The notes under the pieces are model-generated. The model was not told the DNA's origin, made no database searches, and saw only the letters and a list, made by a program, of their open reading frames with translations. A stretch of DNA of 64,000 nucleotides from Phycisphaerales bacterium (GTDB taxonomy: Bacteria > Planctomycetota > Phycisphaerae > Tepidisphaerales > Tepidisphaeraceae), in contig JADYZN010000035.1 of assembly GCA_020853095.1 (NCBI GenBank), positions 124,001-188,000 of the forward strand. Direction: 5' to 3'. Within the stretch, counting starts at the first letter, position 1; the number at the start of each line of letters is the position of its first letter. Positions 18,419-28,930 of the stretch are shown piece after piece. A program made the translations under genes and the position numbers.

Positions 18419-20620
18419 TCATCTGGCCGTCACGGATTCGGAAGCATTCCTGTTCAACGGTTTATGCCGGGAATTTGATTTGATCTCCTGATCCTGCCGG
18501 AGATCGAAATCATACCGATCGCCCTGGCGATTGAAGCGGGCGTGCATCCAGCCGTGCGGGGTGAGCAGCGAAAGTTGGCCTTGATCGAGGCCGCCGGGAC
18601 GGGGATCGAAGGTATATTCGGACCAGCCGGGGGCGGTGGGTCGAAGGCCAAACAGATGCCGGACGATCACGTGGGCCGGAGAGCTGCCCCAGGGGTGTGC
18701 CCAACTCATGTTGAGTTTGTCATCGGCCAGAAAAGATTCGGTGGTGACGGTGGCCCCCTGCCGGATCATGTGCAACCATGATTTGCCATCGTCGCGGGTC
18801 ATCAACTCGACGGCGCGGCGGTCCTGGCCATATTGGAATAGTGTTTCCAGAAGATATTGGGCGGTGTAGACGCTGCAGGACATCCCTTTGTTCAGAATGA
18901 ACTCAAGACAATTCGCAATTCGATTCGATGGGACCAGGCCGAAGCGCAAGGCGAAGAGGTTGGCGTGAAATGAGCTGTGGCGGCTGTTCAATGAATCGAC
19001 ATAGAGGCCGGCATCGGGATTGAACAAGTGATGGTTGAATCCCGCGTGAAGCTCGGCGGCGAGAGTGGCGAAGCGGCCGGCATCGGCATCGTAACCCAGC
19101 CAGCGGGCGAGTTGTTCAAGCAATTGCAAACCCCACCAGGCATAGGCGTTGGGGACGGCGTTGGCGGGGCCGAATTCATACCCATCGCGGCAGTTGGCGG
19201 GCCAGTCGATGAGGGTTTCGCGTGGAAATTCGCGGATCAGGCCCTCTTTGAGCAGTGAATGAAACGACGTCCGGTCGCGCAGATATGCGTAGTGATCGCG
19301 CACAAATTCAACGTCGCCGCTGTGGAGCAGATATTCGTAAAACAGGGGGATGTACGTCTGCCACCATTCGCAGGGGAAGGTGGGGTGGCCGATGAGATAG
19401 GCCAGCGTCCGGCGGGCGGATTCGCATGAGCCTTCGGTGTTGAACTGCGTGAGCATGGTGACCAAGGCATCGGCTTCGTACGCCAGTCGCTCGCGGGTGA
19501 GACAGTCGGTGTACACGTCGGCCGTGGTGAAGGCGACCGAGTTTTTGCATAGATTCCAGACCTGTTCGAGGCGGGGGTCGCTGCAAGAGAACGTGGAGCG
19601 GGTTGAATCGAACGGAGCGGCGGCGGCGATGGCGGTGATGTCACGGCTGGTCAGCTCACCCTTCCATCCAAGTACTTCGGCATGGCGGAACATGCGCAAC
19701 CCCAGATGGGAAAGGGGTTCGCTGTCGGGGGTGAAGGTCCAAAGTTCCTGATAGCAATTTCCGGTGCGAAGCTGGAAGCGGGCGTGGCCGTTGGGTTGAA
19801 GTTCCTCGGCCAATCGAAGCTCGATCACCCCTCCGCCCGGCGGGCAGGCCAGTTCGATGCCGCCGAAGAGCGCCCGGCCAAAATCAATGAGAAAATTGCC
19901 CTCGCCCAGTTTTTTGATGGTTTGCGGCCGCAGACAGGTCAGCTCGTAGGGAGGTGTGGAACAAATTTCGCAAGGTTGATCCGCCGCGCCGAAACAGGCG
20001 GCGGGCTTCCACGCCGAATCGTCAAAACCGGGCTGTCGCCACCCCTGTGGGTGGACCCGGCCATCGAGGTGTTCGCGGTATTCGCCCGGGCCCGGGTCGC
20101 CTTTGAAAAACTGGTCGATGGATTGTTGTTCCCAACAGACGGGGCGATAAACGGCGTTGGCATCCAGTTGTTTCCAATGCCGGCCGCTGCGGACCTGATG
20201 ATGCGAGCCATCCGCACAGGTGATGTCGATGAACAGGGCGAACCCCTTTTGTTCGCCGCGTAAAAGGACCGCCAGAGCGTTTGGTCCCTGTTTGAGAAAA
20301 CCGGTCAGGTCATATTGTTGCAGCACCGGCACGCCATCTTCGATCGGTCGAAACGGGCCGATGGCCGCCAGTTGGCCGTTGGCGTAAAAGCGATATTTCA
20401 CGAAGCTGCCGCCGACAAGCCATTGCTCGTATTTGTATTCAGAGGGCAGGATTTGCCAGTGGTGGATGGCGTAGGTGTGCGGGTCGGCGACGATTTTCAA
20501 CGTGGCGCGGGCCGGCGGTGCGGGAAGGTTCAATTCGTGCCGGCAGAAAGATTGCCCCGGCCCGCCGATCCATTGGCAGGAGGTGAATTCCGGAACCTGT
20601 TGTTTGGGATACGATGGCAT
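18419..20620 (-). CDS. Alpha-L-rhamnosidase-like glycoside hydrolase, GH78
   Basis: The protein follows the GH78 plan: N-terminal beta-sandwich domains, an (alpha/alpha)6 barrel and a C-terminal beta domain. Two active-site regions are recognisable: DCLTRERLAYEADA, corresponding to the acid motif, and GATVTTES near 622-629, corresponding to GATTxWExW with E628 as likely base. Both deviate from the usual form (TTESF instead of xWExW), so specificity may differ. There is no signal peptide. The start is the ATG overlapping the upstream stop by one base (TAATG); an ATG three codons earlier is possible. It is the last gene of the saccharolytic operon. Confidence 0.85.
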   Translation of the reverse strand: MPSYPKQQVPEFTSCQWIGGPGQSFCRHELNLPAPPARATLKIVADPHTYAIHHWQILPSEYKYEQWLVGGSFVKYRFYANGQLAAIGPFRPIEDGVPVLQQYDLTGFLKQGPNALAVLLRGEQKGFALFIDITCADGSHHQVRSGRHWKQLDANAVYRPVCWEQQSIDQFFKGDPGPGEYREHLDGRVHPQGWRQPGFDDSAWKPAACFGAADQPCEICSTPPYELTCLRPQTIKKLGEGNFLIDFGRALFGGIELACPPGGGVIELRLAEELQPNGHARFQLRTGNCYQELWTFTPDSEPLSHLGLRMFRHAEVLGWKGELTSRDITAIAAAAPFDSTRSTFSCSDPRLEQVWNLCKNSVAFTTADVYTDCLTRERLAYEADALVTMLTQFNTEGSCESARRTLAYLIGHPTFPCEWWQTYIPLFYEYLLHSGDVEFVRDHYAYLRDRTSFHSLLKEGLIREFPRETLIDWPANCRDGYEFGPANAVPNAYAWWGLQLLEQLARWLGYDADAGRFATLAAELHAGFNHHLFNPDAGLYVDSLNSRHSSFHANLFALRFGLVPSNRIANCLEFILNKGMSCSVYTAQYLLETLFQYGQDRRAVELMTRDDGKSWLHMIRQGATVTTESFLADDKLNMSWAHPWGSSPAHVIVRHLFGLRPTAPGWSEYTFDPRPGGLDQGQLSLLTPHGWMHARFNRQGDRYDFDLRQDQEIKSNSRHKPLNRNASESVTAR

Positions 20621-23600
20621 TATTTCCATTCCTGCACGATGCAGCCGGGTTGCTGGGGGTCGATGGCAAGGGAGATTCGGGCGATGCCGTTGTCGATCAC
20701 GGGGGTCAGTTCCTTGTCGTTCCACGCATCGCGATACGTCGCGCCCGCTTTATGCGGCACTTGGATCACGATACCGCGGTAGGTTTTGGGCCGGCCATTG
20801 TAGATCGTCCACAGGATGCGATTATTCCCCGCGAACGCATTGGCCACAATGCCTTGGGCGGCGGTGTCAACGTGGGGGAGCGGGTTGTCGCCATTGAAAC
20901 AGTCGGCATAGGCGTGTTTGAGAACGTATGCCCGATTGAGTTTTTCGCGGATTCTTGAATGGTGCAGCCGCCATGTGTCTTCCTGGATCGCCTCGCCGTT
21001 GATGAACAGGGCATCCACCTGGCTGGGGTTGTTGCCGGCTTCGATGTAGCCGGGCAGGCCGATCGATTTGTACCGGGTCAGAATGTATCGGCCGATGTTG
21101 ATGGGCATCTCGCGGTACAGGCTGTGCGAGCGGTCGGCGTAGTTGTATCGGCGGGCGAAGACTTCGTTGAGCGTCAGGAAATAGTATTGCAGCGCCCCAT
21201 CTTCCCATTGCGAGGCGACGTCGGTGGGCGGATATTCAGACCAGAGCGCCACGTCGGCGGGCAGTTTGTCCTTCAATTCCTTGAGCACCATCAGGTCGGC
21301 GTGCCGGGGGCTGATGTTTTGATATCCTTTGAGATGCGACCAGTAGGAAAAAACGTCGATGTAGACCATCTTGCAGCCGGTGTCATGCTGCATTTTCACG
21401 ATGTCGTTGAGGACAAAGGCGTACCAGTCGGGATTGCCAAAGGGGATGAAATAGATGCCATCCGGCTGACCGGTGGCGCGCAGGGCGGAGCTGCTGTCCG
21501 CATCGGGCGCGCTGGCCCACGCCTGGGCTTGCAGCTCCTTGGCCAGGTTCTGATCGGGCAGCGCTGAATAACGGAACCGGTCGATCAAGGTGTACAGCGA
21601 AACGGGGACGCCCCATTTACGCTGGATGTCTTCGATGCCTTTGCGGAAAAAGTCCAGGCCCCCCACTTGCGCATAGGCCAGTTCGGTGGCATGGACGCCG
21701 TATTCGTTCTGCTTTTTGCTGTCGTTGTAGGTCCAGTTGTAAAAATGGACCAGTTCCGGCACATGGCCGTGGTGTTCCTTGTCGAAGGCGAAGACTTCGT
21801 CGGTCATCCAGCGCGTGCGGTCGGCGTTGATGAAGGGCGGGGTTTTGGTTTCAAGCCAACTGAGAACGTCGCTGGTGCGGTAACAGGCGATTTCCCACGC
21901 ATTGAGCAGGTAATCCTTGTCCTGTGACTTGTACGGCTTGTACCAGCTTCGCACCCATTGGCGCTGAAGGTCAAATGCCGCGCGCCAATCGCCGTTGTGC
22001 GCGATCAGAGACACGGGAATGTAACTGCGGGATTGCCCGGGATCCAGCGTGTTGTAATCAGCCGGAAAACAGACGCCGCCGCTGATGCCCGCATCATCCT
22101 TACTGAGGGTGAAATGGGCCATCTGTTGTTCTTTGTTGTCGGTGCGGATCATCACGCCGACGCCGAAGGGACGGCTGTAGAGGTCCATGAACTGCTGGGT
22201 GAATTCAGGTCCGTACGGGGCGCGAAGGGAGATGCGTTCGGCCGTGTCCACGTTGCGGTATTGGGGGAAGAACAACCGGGTCCGGGCGACATCGCCGATC
22301 GACACGTCGGCCAGCGCCGGCAGGCACAATTCGGCCGACAGGGGCTTGTCGCCGCGATTGATGGTCTGGACGGCGAAGGACAATTCAGGCGAGTCATCGG
22401 CGGTGATCGTGACCGTGATTTCCATCGGCAATTCCGGGCGGTCGCTGACGAGCTTGATCTGCGCTTGGGTTGGGGTGGATCGAAGCAGTTGGGCCTTGAA
22501 ACACCGGCCGGTGTAGATCGCATCCCCGATGCGCACGCGCAGGCCGCTGGATGGGCCGAGCGTCACGTTGGCCGATGGATTCCATCGGTTGACGTACCGG
22601 TCGATGACCAGCCCGTTGGACAGGTCGATGCCGCACTCGTACCAGCGGTTGGAGATCGACAGGCGATTGCCCTGGGCATGAATGGCCGGCGGCTGGTCGG
22701 CGGGTTGCGGGTTGGATCGGGTCGGTTCGGGCGATTCAACCGCGGCCAGTTCCGGCACGACCGCTTGATCGGTCGTGTTGAACGTCAACGCGGCCAATGC
22801 GAAATTCGGCCCGAAGTGATGATTGTGCAGCGTGATTTTTTTGAGCCGCCGGCCGGGATCAACCGCCACGGCATAGGCGCCCAATTCGCGAGCCGGGATG
22901 TAACTGCCCTTGTCGGCCAGTGAATACGGGAAGGCGATTTCGCGATCTCCCTGGTCGTAAGTCAATTCAACCGAGAAACTTTCAATGTCGTCCAGATGCA
23001 GCGCGGTGTGCGGCTGGCCACCGAAAAACTGGATGGGCCGGGACGACAACGCCAAAAGCAAAAACATCTCGCGGGCCTGCGTGTCAACGTCGATGCTCAG
23101 CGAATCATCGCGCGACTCAGGTTCGAGAAATCGACGTTCCACTTGATGCCCCAGAAATTCAACCTGTTCGGTGGATTCGGCGGACTGGGGCATCAGAGCG
23201 AGATTGTGGTCACCCTTTGCGATAACGAACGGCACGCCCGACACCGACACGGTTCCGGCGGCGAGGGTTTGCGCCCCATCCAATACGATTTTGTGGTTGT
23301 CCAGCGCCTGCTGATACCAAGCGGCCAGCGATCCGTTGAGTTGTTGGCTGAGGTCGGCCGCGATGAAACCGGCCTTGGCCGGGGCGGGTTCGGAAATCTC
23401 GGCCGAAAAGAGCCGCGGAGCTTCATCGAGCAGCTCCAGCCGTTGCAGCGTCAATGAGGGGGCATCATCCTCGGTCACCACCGAGACCTTGATCGAATTG
23501 AGCGTGAAACCTTCGGGAAGCCGCTTGATCAGGGTGTGATATTGGCCATCATTGAGAGGAAGATTGGCTTCGAGCAGCACGACCGGATTGCCATCGGCCG

Positions 23601-24561
23601 CTGCGCTGGTCCCCACAAGCTCCACCAATGGCCGGACTTCGTAGATGCGGCGGATTCCCTGGGCGCGGAAGGTCAATACCGCATACCGGCAATTGTCGGC
23701 CGGGATCGGTTTGGGGAGTGTTCCGGTCCATGTCATGCCGCGCGGCCGGCTCGCCTCGCCATTGAGCGTGAAGGTGATGGAATCCTGTTGCAACGAGACT
23801 TGTTGCAACGGCCGGTCAGCGCCGGTTTCGGTGCGCCCATCGATCAGGTGCAACAGGACAGGACGTTCGGCCTGCGTGATGGTATCGGTGTTGTCCTGCC
23901 ATGTGATCTTGTCCCATTGGGCGCGCCACTGGCGAAGGGACACGTTCTGAACGAGCGGTTGATTGAGCCAGGCATCATCGCCCCGATAAATTTCGATTTC
24001 ATCCATAAAGACATAGGCTCCTCCTCCCTTGTTGACCGGCGTGCAGATGAATTGAACGTAACGGCCGTGGGTTTGAAGTTGATCGGTGGAGAGCCATAAG
24101 GCGGCGTACCCTTGTTTGGGCGGATGATTGGACAGCATCTCCATCAGGTCGCCGGCGCGGCTGAATTTTTTCCCATCCAGACTGACGAGGATTTGAATGG
24201 AGGCCGGCCATTCCACGCCCGCCTGACCCGCGGCGGTATGCAACGCCACCCCCTTGATCGGCTGGTCCTTGCCCAGGTCGATGGTGACGACCGATTGCGG
24301 CACGCCAACCCACCCGACGGCGGCCTTGTCATACCACAAGGGCGTTTTTTCGGCCAACCGCCCATCGGTCAATTGCGCGGCATCCTGCGCATCGCTCACA
24401 TCGGGATAATTGGGAGCCGGCGCGAGTGTCGCGGTTTTAGCGGCCGCGAGGTTCTCCCAGTTCGCATGTGGAGAGACCCCACCCGCCGCCGGAACGGGCA
24501 GACATTGTGCCAGCAGGACCGCCAGAAAGATGAATAAAGATCGGTGAAGAATTTGATTCAT
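20620..24561 (-). CDS. Very large secreted protein, putative glycoside hydrolase
   Basis: The 1313-residue protein has a signal peptide (FIFLAVLLAQCLPVPAAG) and an N-terminal discoidin-like F5/8C region at about 30-195 (TDGRLAE, VTIDLGKDQPIKGVALHT, YVQFICTP). Long beta-rich regions follow. The C-terminal ~450 residues look like a TIM-barrel hydrolase: VPELVHFYNWTYND, DGIYFIPFGNPDWYAFVLNDI, KMVYIDVFSYW, LWSEYPPTD, with acidic residues at strand ends. The closest idea I have is the DUF6259-type domain; I cannot give a substrate. It starts with an ATGA overlap on the GH39-like gene and ends coupled to the GH78 gene, so it very likely acts on the same glycan outside the cytoplasm. Confidence 0.8.
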   Translation of the reverse strand: MNQILHRSLFIFLAVLLAQCLPVPAAGGVSPHANWENLAAAKTATLAPAPNYPDVSDAQDAAQLTDGRLAEKTPLWYDKAAVGWVGVPQSVVTIDLGKDQPIKGVALHTAAGQAGVEWPASIQILVSLDGKKFSRAGDLMEMLSNHPPKQGYAALWLSTDQLQTHGRYVQFICTPVNKGGGAYVFMDEIEIYRGDDAWLNQPLVQNVSLRQWRAQWDKITWQDNTDTITQAERPVLLHLIDGRTETGADRPLQQVSLQQDSITFTLNGEASRPRGMTWTGTLPKPIPADNCRYAVLTFRAQGIRRIYEVRPLVELVGTSAAADGNPVVLLEANLPLNDGQYHTLIKRLPEGFTLNSIKVSVVTEDDAPSLTLQRLELLDEAPRLFSAEISEPAPAKAGFIAADLSQQLNGSLAAWYQQALDNHKIVLDGAQTLAAGTVSVSGVPFVIAKGDHNLALMPQSAESTEQVEFLGHQVERRFLEPESRDDSLSIDVDTQAREMFLLLALSSRPIQFFGGQPHTALHLDDIESFSVELTYDQGDREIAFPYSLADKGSYIPARELGAYAVAVDPGRRLKKITLHNHHFGPNFALAALTFNTTDQAVVPELAAVESPEPTRSNPQPADQPPAIHAQGNRLSISNRWYECGIDLSNGLVIDRYVNRWNPSANVTLGPSSGLRVRIGDAIYTGRCFKAQLLRSTPTQAQIKLVSDRPELPMEITVTITADDSPELSFAVQTINRGDKPLSAELCLPALADVSIGDVARTRLFFPQYRNVDTAERISLRAPYGPEFTQQFMDLYSRPFGVGVMIRTDNKEQQMAHFTLSKDDAGISGGVCFPADYNTLDPGQSRSYIPVSLIAHNGDWRAAFDLQRQWVRSWYKPYKSQDKDYLLNAWEIACYRTSDVLSWLETKTPPFINADRTRWMTDEVFAFDKEHHGHVPELVHFYNWTYNDSKKQNEYGVHATELAYAQVGGLDFFRKGIEDIQRKWGVPVSLYTLIDRFRYSALPDQNLAKELQAQAWASAPDADSSSALRATGQPDGIYFIPFGNPDWYAFVLNDIVKMQHDTGCKMVYIDVFSYWSHLKGYQNISPRHADLMVLKELKDKLPADVALWSEYPPTDVASQWEDGALQYYFLTLNEVFARRYNYADRSHSLYREMPINIGRYILTRYKSIGLPGYIEAGNNPSQVDALFINGEAIQEDTWRLHHSRIREKLNRAYVLKHAYADCFNGDNPLPHVDTAAQGIVANAFAGNNRILWTIYNGRPKTYRGIVIQVPHKAGATYRDAWNDKELTPVIDNGIARISLAIDPQQPGCIVQEWK

Positions 24562-25868
24562 GTCGTTTCCAGTTCAAGAAGTATGACGGCCGAGCCGGTG
24601 GATTTTTCAAACATCACGCGATGCGGTTCCCACCGAACATCCTGATCAACGTTATGAGGACCGCCGAGTGCGTCCAGGATGGTGATGCGCCCGGTTGCGG
24701 CATTGACGGCGCGATCACCCAATTCGATCACCACGTCATTCTGTGAAGTTTTGAATGAACAGAGCAGGATCGACAGCCGATTGCCCGTGGCGGCGGCCAG
24801 CGCATAGTTGTCTTCATCCGAACAGGTCAAATTGATCCTGAATTCATGGCGGGTTAGACATTGGAACAATTCCATGACGTAATACCCGGCCGTCCGCAGG
24901 CCGGTTGGCTCAAAGAGCGCATACCCCAACAGCGTCGATCCGGTGTAATACTCACCCATGGTGATGGGCGTATCCTGCCATCCGGTGAGAACGGCCCCCA
25001 GATAGGCGGCCGCATCGATTCCAAGCATCTGCTCATAAACGCGCTTTGCCCGCTCCAGCGTGCAGGCGCTCCCCCATCCGGGGTGATAATGCCACTCCGA
25101 CAGGTGCAATTCGGTCCGCGAAAACCCATATTCATCCAGCAGCGCTTTGACTTCATGCGGCGCAGCGATGATTTTCCGCGGCTTGTCGCTGTATTGATGC
25201 CAGGAGAAAAAATCGAGCGGAGCTTGTTCATCGCGACAGGCCGCGAGAAATTCACGCACGTACCGACCTTCGTGGTTGTTCAGCCGGGCCATCGACGGCC
25301 CGCCGATCTTCAGATTCGGGCGGATCGATTTGATGTGCCTGGCGGTTTTGACGTACAGGTCGATGAATTGCCGCCAGGTTCCATCCCACAATTGCTGAAT
25401 CTCCTCATCGCACTCGTTGCCGATTTCCCAGTATTCGATTTGCGGATAATGCTCGACGATGCGCTGGCAGATTTTGCACCAATGGTCCAGGTCGGCCGGC
25501 GGCTTTGTCCAGTAATTTTTCCGGCTGTGTTCGATCGAGACCCCCAGGCGGTACATGATGCGCGTGCCGTAGTCATGCGCGTTCTGAATGTAGTCGTCAG
25601 TCTGTTCAAAATAATACGAACCCGGATCGTCCGGGTCGGCGTTGGGGTTGGGAAAGATGCACGGCACATCCACCAGCCGCATGCCGGGATTGTCCAACGG
25701 CGCATCGTGCAGCCGAGTCAGCGGGATGCACAACGGCCGCAGATCATCGGAAATTTGTTTGGAGATTTTGGCGTTGACGATGGGAGCGGCCAGGTTGACC
25801 CCATGCAGGGGCCGAACCTTTTGCGCCATCACGTCTTGTAGCGATACACGGATCATCCGGGCCTTCAC
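24558..25868 (-). CDS. GH39-like retaining glycosidase
   Basis: This is a clan GH-A TIM barrel of the beta-xylosidase (GH39) type. The acid/base motif is EIGNECDE (N151-E152) and the nucleophile is E258 in ELHLSEWHYHPG, each at the end of a predicted strand and about 106 residues apart, as expected. A C-terminal beta-sandwich follows. There is no signal peptide, so it is probably cytoplasmic or leaves by an unusual route. The start is a GTG overlapping the upstream stop (GTGA); an ATG four codons on is an alternative. Its stop overlaps the next gene by ATGA. Confidence 0.82.
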   Translation of the reverse strand: MKARMIRVSLQDVMAQKVRPLHGVNLAAPIVNAKISKQISDDLRPLCIPLTRLHDAPLDNPGMRLVDVPCIFPNPNADPDDPGSYYFEQTDDYIQNAHDYGTRIMYRLGVSIEHSRKNYWTKPPADLDHWCKICQRIVEHYPQIEYWEIGNECDEEIQQLWDGTWRQFIDLYVKTARHIKSIRPNLKIGGPSMARLNNHEGRYVREFLAACRDEQAPLDFFSWHQYSDKPRKIIAAPHEVKALLDEYGFSRTELHLSEWHYHPGWGSACTLERAKRVYEQMLGIDAAAYLGAVLTGWQDTPITMGEYYTGSTLLGYALFEPTGLRTAGYYVMELFQCLTRHEFRINLTCSDEDNYALAAATGNRLSILLCSFKTSQNDVVIELGDRAVNAATGRITILDALGGPHNVDQDVRWEPHRVMFEKSTGSAVILLELETT

Positions 25869-28800
25869 TTTTGGGTCTTTCGCACGATGGCCGCCGACCA
25901 GTCGGGCCAGAGGTTTATCGCCGCATAGGCATGTCCATCAACCATGACACGTTGGGCCTCCTGATCGGTTCGCAGCACACCCTTTTCATCGTAGATGTAG
26001 ACGTCAAAGTCGGAGGAATCATTCCATCCGAAAAATCCGCTGATGCGGGTTAAAATGCGCTCCTTGCCGAACAGAAACCCCGGACCCAGCCGCAGCGGCG
26101 TCAGCGGATACATGTGTTCGGTGAGGGTTTTGTGGGTGGTGTTCACATCCTCGCTGTACCAGTAATAGACGCACCCGTAATCCAGCGCGTTGAGCATGCC
26201 GCGATAGGCATCGGCCTCGGTCACTTCGGACAGATGATCTCCCAGCGCGATGGGCGTGTACAACTGCGTTCGGGCGCAAAAACTCGCCTGGCCGGTTTCG
26301 GTAAAGGCCATGAGGTGCATGTCGCGGATTTCCTGGGCATCGATCGGGCCGTTGGCGATCAGCGTGCGCCCATGTTCGAGGATTTTCTTCGCCTGTTTGA
26401 TGCGCCAGTCCTTTGAAATCATCGCCACCGATGATTTGAGTTGTTTGACCTCAAAGGTCTTCATGTCGATGTCGCCGGAGACGCCATCCCACGGCTTGCC
26501 ATAGTGGTATTGCACCATGCTGTAGGAAATCTCATCCCAGAAAATGCCGTCGAGGTCGATCTTGCCCAGCAGTTGATCGAGCAGCCGCTCCTGTGACCGG
26601 CCATAGTCGTTGTCCAACGTCGGGATGAACAACGGATAATAATAGCTGCCGTAATTGGTTGGTTTTCCGGCCGCATCCAGGATCGCCGCATCCGCGAATC
26701 GCACATCCCCATCGTCGCTGGAATCGATGAAACAGGCGAAATACTGGATGATCTTCAGCCCCGGATCGGCCTGCCTCCATTTTTTTGCGCCGGCGACCTC
26801 CTCCGACACATCCATTGCCGCCTGGCCATGATTGATCAGATAAGGCAGCGTCTTGCCCTTGTACGTCAGCCGGAACGACGGGGCGTTCATGGCGTAATAC
26901 GCGCTGCGATTGAGGAATTGCTCGCGGATTTTTTCCACCGGCCAGTCAATGTACGGCGGATACATCCGCATGAACGCGCCGGGGCCGGTCAGGGTGAAAT
27001 TAACGCCCAGAAACCGTCGAACGGTGTTCAGAAGATTCCAGTAATCCCCATCGGCCGAACCCGCCATCGCCCATCGAACCACGTGGGTTGCTCCGGGGCC
27101 GATCACCAGCATGCGGTCGCACAGGCCGATCGCGTTGTCGCCGGCGACGTAGTTTTCGCCATGAATGCGAAAGACATCATCCAGCGGCAACAGGCCGATG
27201 CCACCCCCATCATCACCCATGAAGGAGGTGGGATTGTTGGATTGAAAATATCCGGGCAGATTCGCCGGGCGTTTGAGTCCGTTGAGATAAAAACTCGCCG
27301 GTTTCTTTTCGGCCGTGATCTCGTGGCGCTGCATGATGCCCAGGGGCTGGTCGCCGAGGTTGGTGAAGGAATCCTCGACAATGATGACGCCCTTTTCTTC
27401 GTGAACTTTGCGTGAATGCTTGAAATACCGGTTGCTGTCATGCACCCACTGCCCGCCGGGGATCGAGAAATAGCTGCGGCAAAGGTACATCGATTTCCCG
27501 ACGTTCACCGCGATTTGCGTATCGGCCGACTCGCGGAATGAAACCTCCGCCACGGGTTGTTCGGGCGTGAAATAGGCCGTCGCGGGAACCAGCTCCCTGC
27601 TGGCTGCCGCTTTGGGCGGCTCCACCTGGCGAAGCTCGGCCTCGACGTGCATGACCCGATCCACCGTCGGGTCGGCGTTCACCAGCCGCAGCACGTTGTG
27701 TCCACTCTTGAGCAGGCCGGACAGGTCGATCAGGAAATCCGTTCGCGGCTCGGTTGTGTCAAACCGCGCGTATGGATTGCCCTGCGCCTGCGACAGGTTC
27801 GCCTCATCATAGGTCGATGCGTAGGGGATGCGGAATCCGAAACTTCCGGCCGAGAAAATCGAGATCGTCCCGCCATCCAGCGTGCGCATCATGATGGGCT
27901 TGTTCATGATCCGCGAACCATCAATCTTCTGATCGTTGACGAAAACGTTCAGGGCGAACGTGTCGCCATCGTTCTTGTTTGATTGCAGACGGGCGCGGAT
28001 GAACAGCGCCGGCGAAAGGCCGTTGTCCGACGGCACAAAATCAAAGGTTCTCGAAATCTCCCCCTTGGGCTGGATCTCCGCGTTGTTCAACAACGTCACC
28101 GGCTTTGGCGCTTCCAGCGGCACGTAATTGCCGGCGGGATCGGCCAGCACCGCCTCGTTCAACCGCCCGCGGCTGTGATGCTTCCACGGATGCGTGGAAA
28201 GGGTCATCAGTTTTTCCTGCCGGCTGGCCGAAGAATCGCAATCGGACAGGGCGACCTCCAGCCCAAACGGCCTGCCCCGCTTGGGGTCGGCAACGCCCAG
28301 TTCCTCCCACGGGATGAAACATTCGATCGTCCACCCCTTTTCAGTTTTGACCGAGGCGATTGCCGCATCCGAAAGACTTTTGTGATCCGGATGGATTCGA
28401 TACACCTCCGCATTGATCCGGCCGAACGACCCGGGCGGTCGATCGTCCAGCAGGTTGCCGGGACTCAGCAGCAGATGCGTCTGGCCGGCCCCAAATTCAT
28501 CGCGCGATGGGTCGCTGGAAGGTGTGGCGTCAAAATACAGCTCCACCACGTCGCCGCGAAATGAATTTTCACCCGAACCACTGTTGGAGAACACATCATC
28601 CCGCACCTCGGCCGCGATGTACAACCCCGCCGGCCGCCAGCACAACCGCACCACCGCGCTCAAATCATCAACCGACTTCCAGTTCTCCGGCTGATACACC
28701 ACCTGTTCCGGCCGATTGATCTCCAATTTCGACGGCACAGACTCCCAATCGTCCAATCGTCCATCCACCGTGATCGGCGGGTCCGGCCGCTGCGGAATGA

Positions 28801-28882
28801 CAATCGGCTTGTCCGCCGCCAACGCGGGAATGGCCATCCATGTCAACGCCAGCAAGAGGGCGATCAAGCCTTTGAAAATCAT
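25865..28882 (-). CDS. Secreted CBM9-like large protein
   Basis: A signal peptide (GLIALLLALTWMAIPALAA) precedes a family 9 carbohydrate-binding-like domain at about 25-250 (ITVDGRLDDWESVP, GLYIAAEVRDDVF, DVVELYFD, GWTIECFIPWEELG). The remaining ~750 residues are beta-rich and end in a barrel-like part (LIKIDLDGIFWDEISYSMVQY-type segment: DGIFWDEISY, MHLMAFTETG) that resembles the catalytic half of the next large gene. It may be a glycosidase as well as a binding protein. The start is the ATG 15 codons inside the open frame, where the signal peptide begins. It is the first gene of the coupled four-gene run. Confidence 0.8.
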   Translation of the reverse strand: MIFKGLIALLLALTWMAIPALAADKPIVIPQRPDPPITVDGRLDDWESVPSKLEINRPEQVVYQPENWKSVDDLSAVVRLCWRPAGLYIAAEVRDDVFSNSGSGENSFRGDVVELYFDATPSSDPSRDEFGAGQTHLLLSPGNLLDDRPPGSFGRINAEVYRIHPDHKSLSDAAIASVKTEKGWTIECFIPWEELGVADPKRGRPFGLEVALSDCDSSASRQEKLMTLSTHPWKHHSRGRLNEAVLADPAGNYVPLEAPKPVTLLNNAEIQPKGEISRTFDFVPSDNGLSPALFIRARLQSNKNDGDTFALNVFVNDQKIDGSRIMNKPIMMRTLDGGTISIFSAGSFGFRIPYASTYDEANLSQAQGNPYARFDTTEPRTDFLIDLSGLLKSGHNVLRLVNADPTVDRVMHVEAELRQVEPPKAAASRELVPATAYFTPEQPVAEVSFRESADTQIAVNVGKSMYLCRSYFSIPGGQWVHDSNRYFKHSRKVHEEKGVIIVEDSFTNLGDQPLGIMQRHEITAEKKPASFYLNGLKRPANLPGYFQSNNPTSFMGDDGGGIGLLPLDDVFRIHGENYVAGDNAIGLCDRMLVIGPGATHVVRWAMAGSADGDYWNLLNTVRRFLGVNFTLTGPGAFMRMYPPYIDWPVEKIREQFLNRSAYYAMNAPSFRLTYKGKTLPYLINHGQAAMDVSEEVAGAKKWRQADPGLKIIQYFACFIDSSDDGDVRFADAAILDAAGKPTNYGSYYYPLFIPTLDNDYGRSQERLLDQLLGKIDLDGIFWDEISYSMVQYHYGKPWDGVSGDIDMKTFEVKQLKSSVAMISKDWRIKQAKKILEHGRTLIANGPIDAQEIRDMHLMAFTETGQASFCARTQLYTPIALGDHLSEVTEADAYRGMLNALDYGCVYYWYSEDVNTTHKTLTEHMYPLTPLRLGPGFLFGKERILTRISGFFGWNDSSDFDVYIYDEKGVLRTDQEAQRVMVDGHAYAAINLWPDWSAAIVRKTQK

Positions 28883-28930
28883 CCTGACTGTACTCCGAAC
28901 GTATGCTGTATGAGTGCGAACAATCACTCT

